Shown: positions 26,710 to 34,800 of the stretch, one piece after another | Layout of the letters: each line of letters begins with the position of its first letter | How positions within the stretch are numbered: the stretch's first letter is position 1 | NCBI GenBank assembly: GCA_002786225.1 | Contig: PEQN01000022.1 | Location: forward strand, 1-50,670 | Direction: 5' to 3' | Source: Leptospira sp. | Lineage (GTDB): Bacteria; Spirochaetota; Leptospiria; Leptospirales; Leptospiraceae | Length of the DNA stretch: 50,670 nt | Notes under the pieces: generated by a model | The model's database searches: none | What the model saw: the letters and a program-made list of their open reading frames with translations, nothing else | Told to the model about the DNA's origin: nothing | Program-made: the position numbers and the translations under genes

Positions 26710-27870
26710 ATGAGTATAAAGCAAATTATAGCCATATTCACCAGCTTAATGCTGTTAGTAGCTTGTGGCGACAAAAAGAAAGGTCAGGTATTGACCGAGG
26801 TTGGTTCTGGCGAAGGTGAGGTTTCCATCGTTGCTTGGGCTGGGTATATCGAAAGAGGAGAGACGGACAAGGGTTTCGATTGGGTCACTTCTTTTGAGAA
26901 AGAAACAGAATGTAAGGTTACTGTAAAGACCGCTGCCACTTCCGATGAAATGGTTGCCTTAATGAATGAGGGTGGCTTCGACTTGGTTACCGCTTCTGGA
27001 GATGCTTCCCTTAGACTCATCAAAGGAAACAAAGTCCAAGAAATCAATACAGACTTGATTCCAAGCTGGAATAAGGTAGATGATCGATTGAAGAAAGCAC
27101 CATGGCATACTGTGGATGGTAAGCACTACGGTGTACCTTACCAATGGGGTGCTAACGTACTTATGTACAATTCCAACGTATTCAAAGAAGCTCCTACTTC
27201 TTGGAAAGTTGTATTTAAGGAAATGAATCTTCCAGATGGCAAATCCAATAAGAATCGAGTGCAAGGTTTTGATGGACCTATCTATATTGCAGATGCAGCT
27301 CTCTATTTAATGTACAATGATAAATCACTCGGAATTAAAAATCCCTATGAGTTAGATGACAAGCAATTTGCAGCAGCTTTGAAAGTATTGAAAGAACAAA
27401 GAAAAATCGTTCCAAAATATTGGCATGATGCTTTTGTTCAAATTGAAGATTTCAAGAACGAAGGTTTCGTTGCTTCTTCTTCTTGGCCATTCCAAGTAAA
27501 CCTTTTGCAAGGCGCTAAGGCTCCCATTAAATCTGTTATCCCAGTGGAAGGTGCAACTGGTTGGGCAGATACGACTATGCTTCACATCAATTCTGAGCAT
27601 CCTAATTGCGCTTACAAATGGATGGAACATTCTTTGGATGCAAAAGTACAAGGCGATCTAGCAGCATGGTTTGGATCTGTTCCAGCGAATCTAGATGCTT
27701 GTAAGGGAAATGCTCTTCTTACAGACGAAGGTTGTAAGACCAATGGTCTCAATAATTTTGATAAAATTTGGTTCTGGAGAACTCCTGAGTCGAATTGTGG
27801 AAATGGAAGAACCTGTGTTCCTTACCACCGTTGGGTAACTGAAATGATCTCTGTAATCAGCGGAAGATAA
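26710..27870 (+). CDS. ydcS: Putrescine-type ABC transporter substrate-binding lipoprotein, YdcS-like
   Basis: 386 aa. Lipoprotein signal with lipobox LLVAC and Cys19. The mature protein closely follows E. coli YdcS throughout, for example AGYIERGETDKGFDWVTSF, TAATSDEMVALMNEGGFDLV, ASGDASLRLIKGNKVQ, NLPDGKSNKNRVQ, DGPIYIADAALY, KNEGFVASSSWPFQ and GWADTTMLH, and it shares the cysteine-bearing C-terminal region. It should capture putrescine or a related amine in the periplasm and pass it to the YdcTUV-like complex. AGGGGAGA lies before the ATG, and a promoter and TetR-type palindrome lie upstream. YdcS in E. coli has also been linked to polyhydroxybutyrate synthesis, so another role is possible. 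Confidence 0.92.
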   Translation: MSIKQIIAIFTSLMLLVACGDKKKGQVLTEVGSGEGEVSIVAWAGYIERGETDKGFDWVTSFEKETECKVTVKTAATSDEMVALMNEGGFDLVTASGDASLRLIKGNKVQEINTDLIPSWNKVDDRLKKAPWHTVDGKHYGVPYQWGANVLMYNSNVFKEAPTSWKVVFKEMNLPDGKSNKNRVQGFDGPIYIADAALYLMYNDKSLGIKNPYELDDKQFAAALKVLKEQRKIVPKYWHDAFVQIEDFKNEGFVASSSWPFQVNLLQGAKAPIKSVIPVEGATGWADTTMLHINSEHPNCAYKWMEHSLDAKVQGDLAAWFGSVPANLDACKGNALLTDEGCKTNGLNNFDKIWFWRTPESNCGNGRTCVPYHRWVTEMISVISGR

Positions 27871-28011
27871 TTTTAACCTTATGCCAGGCAGTTTGACTTG
27901 ACTTTCATTCATAATATCTCTTCAATTTACGAAGGATTTTTTGATAAGATGAATTTCTTGAAAGCTGCTTGGTTTCTGATGATCCTTAACATAGTTTAAA
28001 TGTAGGTAGCA

Positions 28012-29079
28012 ATGAATCAAAATCCACCTTCAGAAGCAAGTGAACCAGCAGTCGAGTTTCAAAATGTTTCTTGTCAGTTTGGCGAGGTACTTGCTGTAGA
28101 CCAAGTGAACTTTTCCATTCGAGAAGGAGAATTTTTTTCTATGCTTGGACCTTCTGGTTCAGGTAAGACTACCTGCCTTCGTATGATTGCTGGATTTGAA
28201 TCTCCAACCCAAGGGATTGTTCGAATTCTAGGAAAGGATGCAGGCGACCTGCCGCCTTATGAAAGAGATGTGAACACTGTGTTCCAAGACTATGCGCTAT
28301 TTCCTCATATGTCTGTTGGTGAAAATGTAGAATACGGACTCATGATACGAAAGGTCTCAAAACCAGACCGAAAGAAGCAAGCCTTGGAAATGTTGGATTT
28401 GATTCAACTTCCTGATGTATACGACCGCAAGCCTTCCCAGCTTTCTGGAGGACAAAGGCAGAGAGTGGCTCTAGCCAGAGCTCTTATCAATAAACCCAGA
28501 GTGCTTTTGTTAGACGAACCTCTTGGTGCCTTAGATCTCAAGCTTAGAGAGCAGATGCAAATTGAATTGAAGCAATTGCAGAGAAAAGTGGGAATCACAT
28601 TTGTATTCGTTACCCACGACCAAGAAGAAGCCTTGACTATGAGTGATAGAATAGCAGTCTTTAGCCATGGTAAAGTAGAACAGATTGGAACAGCTTTTGA
28701 AATCTACGAGAAACCTAAGACTAGTTTTGTGGCAAATTTTGTTGGCTTATCTAATATTTTCGAAGGCAAAAGTTCCCAAGAAATCTTCGGAAATACTCAT
28801 ACTTATCTTGTCCGTCCTGAGAAAATCCGAATCTCCGAAAGTTCATCCAATTCGAATCCATCAGCACTATCTAAGGATGATTCATCCATTGTTGTCCAAG
28901 CTCGGGTTTCCTTGATTATTTATTCCGGAGCCCACACAAAGATAGAATTTGTAACCGCCTCAGGCAAGAAGATTCTTGCGACTCTCTCGAATTCTTCCGA
29001 GCTAACTGCCTCTTTAACTAAGGACAAAGAAGTTTTACTCTCTTGGTTCAAAGCAGATAGTCACCTTTTGGTAGCTTGA
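28012..29079 (+). CDS. ydcT: Polyamine ABC transporter ATP-binding protein, YdcT/PotA-like
   Basis: 355 aa. ABC domain with Walker A GPSGSGKTT, Q-loop VFQDYALFPHMSV, signature LSGGQRQR, Walker B VLLLDEPLGALD and H-loop FVTHDQEEALT, followed by a C-terminal TOBE-type domain (about 280-355) as in PotA and MalK. It drives uptake by the YdcUV-like permeases. The gene lies 141 bp after the binding-protein gene and its stop nearly touches the next start. Confidence 0.93.
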   Translation: MNQNPPSEASEPAVEFQNVSCQFGEVLAVDQVNFSIREGEFFSMLGPSGSGKTTCLRMIAGFESPTQGIVRILGKDAGDLPPYERDVNTVFQDYALFPHMSVGENVEYGLMIRKVSKPDRKKQALEMLDLIQLPDVYDRKPSQLSGGQRQRVALARALINKPRVLLLDEPLGALDLKLREQMQIELKQLQRKVGITFVFVTHDQEEALTMSDRIAVFSHGKVEQIGTAFEIYEKPKTSFVANFVGLSNIFEGKSSQEIFGNTHTYLVRPEKIRISESSSNSNPSALSKDDSSIVVQARVSLIIYSGAHTKIEFVTASGKKILATLSNSSELTASLTKDKEVLLSWFKADSHLLVA

Positions 29080-29081
29080 TC

Positions 29082-29996
29082 ATGGGTTCTATCACACAGC
29101 AGATATCCAATTTCTTTTTCTTTCGAAATAGACTCTTCTTAGTTTTACTTCTTACACTTCCTGTATTGTGGTTGGTAATCATCTACTTTGGATCTTTGCT
29201 GGCTCTTTTGCTGAAAAGTTTTTATTATATTGATAGTTATACGGGTTTAATTGTAGAAGAATTTTCTTTGGAAAGTTATAAGCAACTCTTTACAATCACA
29301 AATTTTGATATTATTGTAAGAACCACATCTATGGCAACAGTGGTAACCCTTGCTGCTGGAATGATAGCCTTTCCTATGGCATATTACATGGCACGTTTTG
29401 CGAGTCCAAGGGCGAAGCCGTGGTTGTATCTAGGGATTATGCTGCCCCTATGGTCCAGTTACCTCGTGAGAGTCTATGCTTGGAAGTTACTTCTTGCTAA
29501 GGAAGGGGTCATTAGTTGGTTTTTTTCCAAAATAGGTTGCACCTGGATCTTGGATTTTCTACTCAGCACACCAGTATTAGGTGGTCCATCTCTTTCTATT
29601 TCTTATTTTGGAACCTTCCTTGTTTTTCTTTATATTTGGTTGCCCTTTATGATAATGCCCATACAGGCATCCCTCGAAAGAATTCCTAAGAATCTACTTG
29701 AGGCAAGCAATGATTTGGGTGCAAGACCAAATAAGACTTTTTGGAAGGTGATCTTTCCTCTTGCCTTTCCGGGAGTTGCAGCGGGTTCTATCTTTACCTT
29801 TTCATTAACACTCGGAGATTATATCATTCCAGGAATTATAGGTCCATCGGCAATTTTTATAGGGCAGGCTGTGTATTCCCACCAAGGAACGGCAGGTAAC
29901 ATCCCTTTGGCGGCAGCTTTTTCCATAGTGCCTATTCTCATCATGGCAGTCTATCTTTGGATAGCCAAAAAATTAGGTGCCTTCCATGCGCTTTAA
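29082..29996 (+). CDS. ydcU: Polyamine ABC transporter permease, YdcU/PotB-like
   Basis: 304 aa from ATG at 29082, 2 bp after the ATPase stop; a TTG at 29076 overlapping that stop is the alternative. About six membrane helices, with the binding-protein-dependent permease (EAA) loop ASNDLGARPNKTFWKVIFPLAFPG near residue 205-230 that contacts the ATPase. Forms the membrane channel with the next protein. Confidence 0.92.
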   Translation: MGSITQQISNFFFFRNRLFLVLLLTLPVLWLVIIYFGSLLALLLKSFYYIDSYTGLIVEEFSLESYKQLFTITNFDIIVRTTSMATVVTLAAGMIAFPMAYYMARFASPRAKPWLYLGIMLPLWSSYLVRVYAWKLLLAKEGVISWFFSKIGCTWILDFLLSTPVLGGPSLSISYFGTFLVFLYIWLPFMIMPIQASLERIPKNLLEASNDLGARPNKTFWKVIFPLAFPGVAAGSIFTFSLTLGDYIIPGIIGPSAIFIGQAVYSHQGTAGNIPLAAAFSIVPILIMAVYLWIAKKLGAFHAL

Positions 29997-30831
29997 TCTA
30001 TTTACAAAAAACAATACCACTTCCAAAAAGAACAAGGGTGCAAGCTGGGGTTTAAAAATTTTTGCAAGCATAGGATTTCTATTTCTGCATATCCCGATTC
30101 TCTTTATCTTCCTCTATGCCTTTACTACGGAGGAAAAGTCCTACCAATTTCCGCCACCGAGTTATACTACAAAATGGTTTGCTGTTGTTCTGGGTCGCAA
30201 TGATATTTGGCAGGCAATCCGTCTTTCTGTAGAAGTTGCTGCCTGGTCAACAGGCATTGCTCTGATTTTAGGAACACTTGCCGCAGCAGCGGTTCATAAG
30301 GCAAAATTCTTTGGCAAGGAAGTGATTTCTTTTGCAGTTATACTTCCCATTGCTCTCCCTGGAATTATTACAGGGATATCGCTTCGCTCCGCCTTTTCTA
30401 TGTTTGATATTCCCTTTAGTTTCTATACCATAGTGATTGCTCATGCGACTTTTTGTATTGTTACTGTTTACAATAATGTTCTCGCTCGTTTTCGTAGAAC
30501 CTCTCTCTCTCAGGTTGAAGCATCTATGGATTTGGGTGCAAATAGCTTTACCACCTTTCGCTACATTATCTTGCCAAACATAGCAACAGCACTTTTGGCT
30601 GGGGGAATGCTTGCCTTTGCTCTATCTTTTGATGAGGTGATAGTGACTACTTTTGCCGCAGGCCAACAAACCACTCTTCCGATCTGGATGCTTACCGAAC
30701 TTATACGTCCAAGGCAGCGTCCTGTAACCAATGTGGTAGCTGTATTCATCGTCTTAATCACCTTTATTCCTATCATAGCCGCATATTACCTGACTAAGGG
30801 CACAGATGATGTCATGGGTTCGGGAAAATAA
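29986..30831 (+). CDS. ydcV: Polyamine ABC transporter permease, YdcV/PotC-like
   Basis: 281 aa from ATG at 29986, with AGG 8 nt upstream; GTG at 29977 is an alternative. It overlaps the preceding permease gene by 11 bp. About six membrane helices and the EAA loop EASMDLGANSFTTFRYIILPNI. Typical PotC features: FSFDE-like ALSFDEVIVTTFAAG and QQTTLPIWMLTELIRPRQRP. Completes the YdcSTUV-type transporter. Confidence 0.92.
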   Translation: MRFNLFTKNNTTSKKNKGASWGLKIFASIGFLFLHIPILFIFLYAFTTEEKSYQFPPPSYTTKWFAVVLGRNDIWQAIRLSVEVAAWSTGIALILGTLAAAAVHKAKFFGKEVISFAVILPIALPGIITGISLRSAFSMFDIPFSFYTIVIAHATFCIVTVYNNVLARFRRTSLSQVEASMDLGANSFTTFRYIILPNIATALLAGGMLAFALSFDEVIVTTFAAGQQTTLPIWMLTELIRPRQRPVTNVVAVFIVLITFIPIIAAYYLTKGTDDVMGSGK

Positions 30832-30966
30832 GGAAAAATTCCCTAGAATGTAAAATATCATAATTCTTATGAAAGATTAGATAATTTGTATTGAATTACT
30901 CATTTTAGAAATTCTATGCTCCTTGAACTGAGAGGATCTTCTATCCTGTATTATAAGAAGGATTGC

Positions 30967-31374
30967 TTACTTGGTCTTTGCAGCTAATATAGACTCTAAA
31001 GCTGCTGAAGCCAAAAAACCAGATCGACTTTCCCCTTTAAGCTTTGCATATTCATCAATTTGACTTAAAATTCTTTCAGGTAAGGTTATATTTATTCTTC
31101 TAGATTTACCAGAAATTGATGATAGATCCACTGAAACTAATGCCCATATTCCATTTGCATACTCTGCATTCTTTTTATGGATTTCTATGGAATTGGGTAT
31201 CGGTAAAATATTGCCATCATCTAACATACCTTCTAGATGCAACAATATAGCTTCTTTAGACATTTCTAATGCTTCCTCAAAGCTAACTCCAGCCGAATAA
31301 CAGCCAGGCAAGTCAGGAACCGAAACTCCATAATCTGAATTCTTATCCTTATGAATTACTATAGGGAAATTCAT
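30967..31374 (-). CDS. hicB: HicB-type antitoxin, now without an intact toxin
   Basis: 135 aa. The N-terminal HicB domain (FPIVIHKDKNSDYGVSVPDLPGCYSAG, then EALEMSKEAILLHLEGM) is the partially degraded RNase H-like fold that neutralises HicA. The C-terminus has a ribbon-helix-helix DNA-binding part (RINITLPERILSQIDEYAK). A HicA gene is expected directly upstream, but only its last 33 codons remain there. The antitoxin reading frame is intact, which suggests selection or recent loss of the toxin. Confidence 0.9.
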   Translation of the reverse strand: MNFPIVIHKDKNSDYGVSVPDLPGCYSAGVSFEEALEMSKEAILLHLEGMLDDGNILPIPNSIEIHKKNAEYANGIWALVSVDLSSISGKSRRINITLPERILSQIDEYAKLKGESRSGFLASAALESILAAKTK

Positions 31375-31476
31375 TTAATTCCTCCAACCAGCTTGTTTAA
31401 ATATACTTATAATTGTGCCTTTAGGAATATCCTTTTTCGGATGTGGGACTGTAACTCTGCCAGATTTTTGAGCTTT
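31375..31476 (-). pseudogene. HicA toxin remnant (C-terminal third)
   Basis: Reading on the minus strand from a stop codon at 31477-31479, the sequence encodes KSGRVTVPHPKKDIPKGT and then IISIFKQAGWRN before its stop, the recognisable end of HicA toxins. The first half, with the catalytic His of the RNA-binding fold (GSHHI region), is absent, and no start codon is present. Its stop abuts the HicB start, the normal hicA-hicB order. Confidence 0.85.
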
Positions 31477-31636
31477 TCAATTATACACACAATACACACT
31501 CATTATCGTTCGTCAAAGAAATTAATGTGTTCTCTAGATTAAACCTAAAATTATTTCTTATGATATTCTATAAATCCTCAATTCCTCCTATCAACTCATT
31601 TCCTCTCAAAAAGAACCAATTTTCCCCTTGACGTAA

Positions 31637-31653
31637 TTTGTGCGCTGCACAAA
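31637..31653. promoter_or_regulatory. Operator-like inverted repeat, copy 1
   Basis: TTTGTGC-GCT-GCACAAA, a 7-bp inverted repeat with 3-nt centre, 57 bp upstream of the transglycosylase start codon. A TTGACG (-35-like) lies just before it at 31628-31633. Confidence 0.6.
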
Positions 31654-31665
31654 ATGGTCTTAGTA

Positions 31666-31682
31666 TTTGTGCGATGCACAAA
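31666..31682. promoter_or_regulatory. Operator-like inverted repeat, copy 2
   Basis: TTTGTGC-GAT-GCACAAA, the same arms as copy 1 with a different centre, 29 bp further on and ending just before the ribosome binding site (AGAGG) of the transglycosylase gene. The two copies suggest a repressor binding as two dimers. Confidence 0.6.
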
Positions 31683-31693
31683 AAGAGGCGAAA

Positions 31694-32419
31694 ATGATAA
31701 ACGAACCAAAAACTTTAAACGAAAATACTCAGGAAATTCTTCCTAAGAATCCAAAGTTGAAGAAAAAAGCGAAAATTCCTTTTCTCAAGAGAATCTGTTT
31801 TAGTATGTTGCTCCTGATTATTTTTCAATCCAGCAACGAACAAATTCTCTCACGTTACCAAGAAAATCAAATTCTCCAAGAGAAAGATTTTGTCAGACTT
31901 TATATCCAGAGCAAGAGACCACAGATTGCGCCTAATGAACTGAATCGTTTGGTGGATACGGTGATTAACGAATCACAAAATCTTGAATTTGGCAATAGCT
32001 TAGATACTTTAACCATCAATAAGACATCCTTCTTGCTTGCTATGATCCAAACAGAATCCCAATTTAAGAAGACAGCAAGATCTAAGAAAAAAGCCCAAGG
32101 CTATATGCAATTATTGCAACCGACTGCTGCTTGGATGGCTGAAAAAAACGGAATCAAATTTGATGCTAAGAAAATCCTAGAACCAGAAGTCAATATCACT
32201 ATTGCTGTGGTATATATGAATTATCTTACCAAAGAAATGGGGAATTTGGAAAAGGCAACTCTTGCTTACAATGCAGGACCAGCCGCTGTTCGCAAATGGG
32301 GTGGAGTCAACTCATACTGGACAACTATCAACGAGCACTACAAGGCAATTGAAACTCTGAAGAAAACTACAAGGTCTAAGAAGACTAAGCTAGAGTCCAT
32401 GGTTGCCTTGTTGGATTAG
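31694..32419 (+). CDS. SLT-type lytic transglycosylase
   Basis: 241 aa from ATG at 31694, 5 nt after AGAGG; an upstream TTG at 31667 lies within the operator-like repeat. A membrane helix at about 33-46 (ICFSMLLLIIFQSS) anchors it with the catalytic part outside. The SLT domain (about 108-225) has catalytic Glu121 in MIQTESQFKKTA, then GYMQLLQPTAAWMA and LAYNAGPAAVRKWGG. It cleaves peptidoglycan glycan chains with formation of 1,6-anhydro ends. Convergent with the RCC1 gene, 6 bp apart. The duplicated palindrome upstream suggests control by a dedicated repressor. Confidence 0.92.
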   Translation: MINEPKTLNENTQEILPKNPKLKKKAKIPFLKRICFSMLLLIIFQSSNEQILSRYQENQILQEKDFVRLYIQSKRPQIAPNELNRLVDTVINESQNLEFGNSLDTLTINKTSFLLAMIQTESQFKKTARSKKKAQGYMQLLQPTAAWMAEKNGIKFDAKKILEPEVNITIAVVYMNYLTKEMGNLEKATLAYNAGPAAVRKWGGVNSYWTTINEHYKAIETLKKTTRSKKTKLESMVALLD

Positions 32420-32425
32420 GGACTC

Positions 32426-33850
32426 TCACTCTAGAACAAGATCTCCAGCTTGTAAGATGGTTTTGTTCGTCCCTTGGCCATCTGCAATGTTTGCTGTGGA
32501 ATTATATCCTAATCGACCAGTAGTGCCCTGTCCAAAGCATCGAACTCCACCTGATTCTAAAAGTGCACAGGTATGAACTCTGGATGCAGAAATTTGGACA
32601 GCTTTTCCTCCTAATTGTATATCTCCTGCTGCTAGTATGCTTGGAGCAGGTGCATCTCCACCGACTATTTGGTTGTTATTATAACCCAACTGTCCACTAG
32701 AATTGTCCCCCCAACATCGAACATTTCCTTCTTTCAAAAGTGCACAGCTATGGGCAGAGCCTAAGGATATTTCTTGAACCAAGCTTCCAATTGGAACATC
32801 ACCTACGTTAATGATACTTGTTGCAATAGAATCTCCAACCCCAATCGTATTGTTATAACCAAGATTTCCATCACTGTTGTCTCCCCAACAGCGCAAACTG
32901 CCTGTGCTTAGAATTGCACATGTGGAAGCGTTTCCAGAAGAAACTTGAATTGCTTGTCCTCCTAAAACTATATCACCTGATGCGATGATACTAAGACCAA
33001 GACCATCACCTACATTATCAACAGAATTGTAACCCAATTGTCCAGAAGAGCCAGAGCCCCAACATCGAATCGCTCGGTTAGACATAAGGGCGCAAGCATG
33101 GCTTCCGCCTGCTGAGATTTGTGTAGCAGTTCCTCCTAATGGAATATTTCCTCGACTAAGGATGGATGGACCTACACCATTTCCAACATTCTGTGTGTCA
33201 TTGTAACCAAGTCTTCCATTTTGGCCTGAACCCCAACAACGTACTGCCCCTGTTACAAGCAGAGCACAAGAGAAATCAAAACCCATTGATATTTGTGTTA
33301 CCTTTTCTCCTATTGGAACATTGCTTATGGACTCAAGGCTTAAGCCTATGCCATCTCCAATATTGTTAGTATTGTTATAACCTAACTGACCGTCTGCTCC
33401 AGCACCCCAGCATCGTACATTTCCAGATGAGAGAAGGGCGCAAGTATGAGAACCACCAGATGAGATCTGCAATACAGGCTCTGGTAAAGCAAGAAAATTA
33501 GATTCTTTTATGCTTAAATTTGTAGGAGCTCCATCTCCTACATTCTTAGTATTCCCATAACCTAACATTCCAAAAAAACCCCAACCCCAAGTCTTGACCC
33601 TCCCATCTTCCCAAATTAATGAGGATGGATTTGCATTGCTTAAGTGCCCAAGAAACTTTCTAGGTGCTTGTCCTTTGTTTTGTCTGATGCTAACACCACA
33701 ATGTGAACCAGAATCGTTTAAAAGTAATTTAGTAATAAATATTTCTTGGTTAGAGGTTGAGAGCAGATCGCAAGGATTTTTATCTACAAATGGAATACAT
33801 GCATTATAATATGTTAGTAAAAAAATAATTAAATATTTGAATTTCATCAT
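32426..33850 (-). CDS. RCC1-repeat surface lipoprotein
   Basis: 474 aa. Lipoprotein signal ending YYNAC (Cys18), then a short module with CD and SHCG cysteines (residues about 27-56), then seven RCC1-type repeats of about 58 aa, each with a core like SCALLxxGxVRCWGxGxxGQLGYN and a linker like IPLGGxAxQIS. Seven repeats make a closed seven-bladed propeller. The regularly spaced Cys pair (CALL ... RCWG) in most blades suggests disulphides outside the cytoplasm. RCC1-repeat lipoproteins occur in several copies in Leptospira-like genomes; function is unknown, likely binding or adhesion. Blades are about 174 bp each at the DNA level, so recombination between them is possible. Confidence 0.88.
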   Translation of the reverse strand: MMKFKYLIIFLLTYYNACIPFVDKNPCDLLSTSNQEIFITKLLLNDSGSHCGVSIRQNKGQAPRKFLGHLSNANPSSLIWEDGRVKTWGWGFFGMLGYGNTKNVGDGAPTNLSIKESNFLALPEPVLQISSGGSHTCALLSSGNVRCWGAGADGQLGYNNTNNIGDGIGLSLESISNVPIGEKVTQISMGFDFSCALLVTGAVRCWGSGQNGRLGYNDTQNVGNGVGPSILSRGNIPLGGTATQISAGGSHACALMSNRAIRCWGSGSSGQLGYNSVDNVGDGLGLSIIASGDIVLGGQAIQVSSGNASTCAILSTGSLRCWGDNSDGNLGYNNTIGVGDSIATSIINVGDVPIGSLVQEISLGSAHSCALLKEGNVRCWGDNSSGQLGYNNNQIVGGDAPAPSILAAGDIQLGGKAVQISASRVHTCALLESGGVRCFGQGTTGRLGYNSTANIADGQGTNKTILQAGDLVLE

Positions 33851-33958
33851 ATAAAGTCGAGGTTTTAATTAACTAAGTTTTATTTTTGATTCCTAGATTC
33901 AAGAATTTTATAAGTAAAATAATAGTATACTGAGAATTTTATCCTTTGAAAAAACATC

Positions 33959-34380
33959 TCACTCTAGAAAAAGATCTCTAGCTTGCAGTATTGCCTGTCC
34001 GATTCCGATTCCATCATCTATACCAAGAATGATATTGTAACCTGAGCTTCCACTTACACCAGCACCCCAGAATAGAACAGCCTTTTTCGAAAGCAAACCA
34101 CAGCTATGTGAATCTCCTGCTTGTAACTGAGTTGTTAATATGCCTAATTCGTTATTGCTCAAGCATTTTACATCTCCTGTTTTGAATTAGGTACAACTGA
34201 AATTTAAGCCTGCTCTGCGTTGTTTTACTGAGTTAGAAATTGGAATAAAATCATACTCTCTAATGGATAGATTGAGCGGCATCCAGTCATCTAGTTGGTT
34301 TTTCCATGCCCAAGTTGACCATCACTTCCTAAGCCCCAAGCTTTGATTCTTTCATCTTCGAACTTAAAATGAGCATGAGT
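33959..34380 (-). pseudogene. Decayed RCC1-repeat paralogue
   Basis: The minus strand at 33959-34162 still reads an RCC1 blade (HSCGLLSKKAVLFWGAGVSG, ending ILQARDLFLE like the intact neighbour's QAGDLVLE). Further upstream, at about 34290-34380, another blade (FEDERIKAWGLGSDGQLGHG) survives but is followed by stops and frame breaks. No signal peptide or start remains. It is a truncated second copy of the adjacent RCC1 gene. Confidence 0.8.
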
Positions 34381-34800
34381 TAATATAGACATAGTCGTTA
34401 AACTTTTGAGAGAATTGAGAAATTGGATTACCTAATTCAGGATTCATACTATTGGTATAGGAAAATGATATTGTATAAATTGGCATTGAATGTAATAAAA
34501 ATGTAATAATAAGATCATATACTATTTTTAAAAAATAAGTAATATTTAAAAATGTATAATAATTAGAATATTAGAATAGAAAAGTATATATTACAATATC
34601 AATTATGATTTATAAATGGAAAGTCTCAAGAATAGGTTCGGCCCCCCCCTTAATATTTATTAAATAGTTCTTTCATGAATAAAAAAAATAGAATAATACA
34701 GTTGTGCCTGCATTCAGCAGACTCAAGATTTGCTCTTTCATGATATAGGAACCTAAATTCTTACTTGAGAGGATAGTGGATTCCAAAAAAATAACATTTG
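34381..34800. other. 420-bp AT-rich intergenic region with a C8 tract
   Basis: No gene-length reading frame. The sequence is very AT-rich with runs of A and T, and has one run of eight C (34642-34649) about 150 bp before the DUF1343 gene. It should hold that gene's promoter, but no convincing -35/-10 pair stands out. Confidence 0.4.

Noticed and set aside
26959..27264. Minus-strand frame of 101 codons opposite ydcS
   Set aside because: Shadow of a well-conserved transporter gene; no family features.
27352..27912. Two further minus-strand frames opposite the end of ydcS
   Set aside because: Shadow frames of the same gene, with no ribosome site and no recognisable protein.
30822..30843. Possible hairpin GGGAA / TTCCC after the ydcV gene
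   Set aside because: Only five pairs, starts inside the coding region and has no T-run; not convincing as a terminator.
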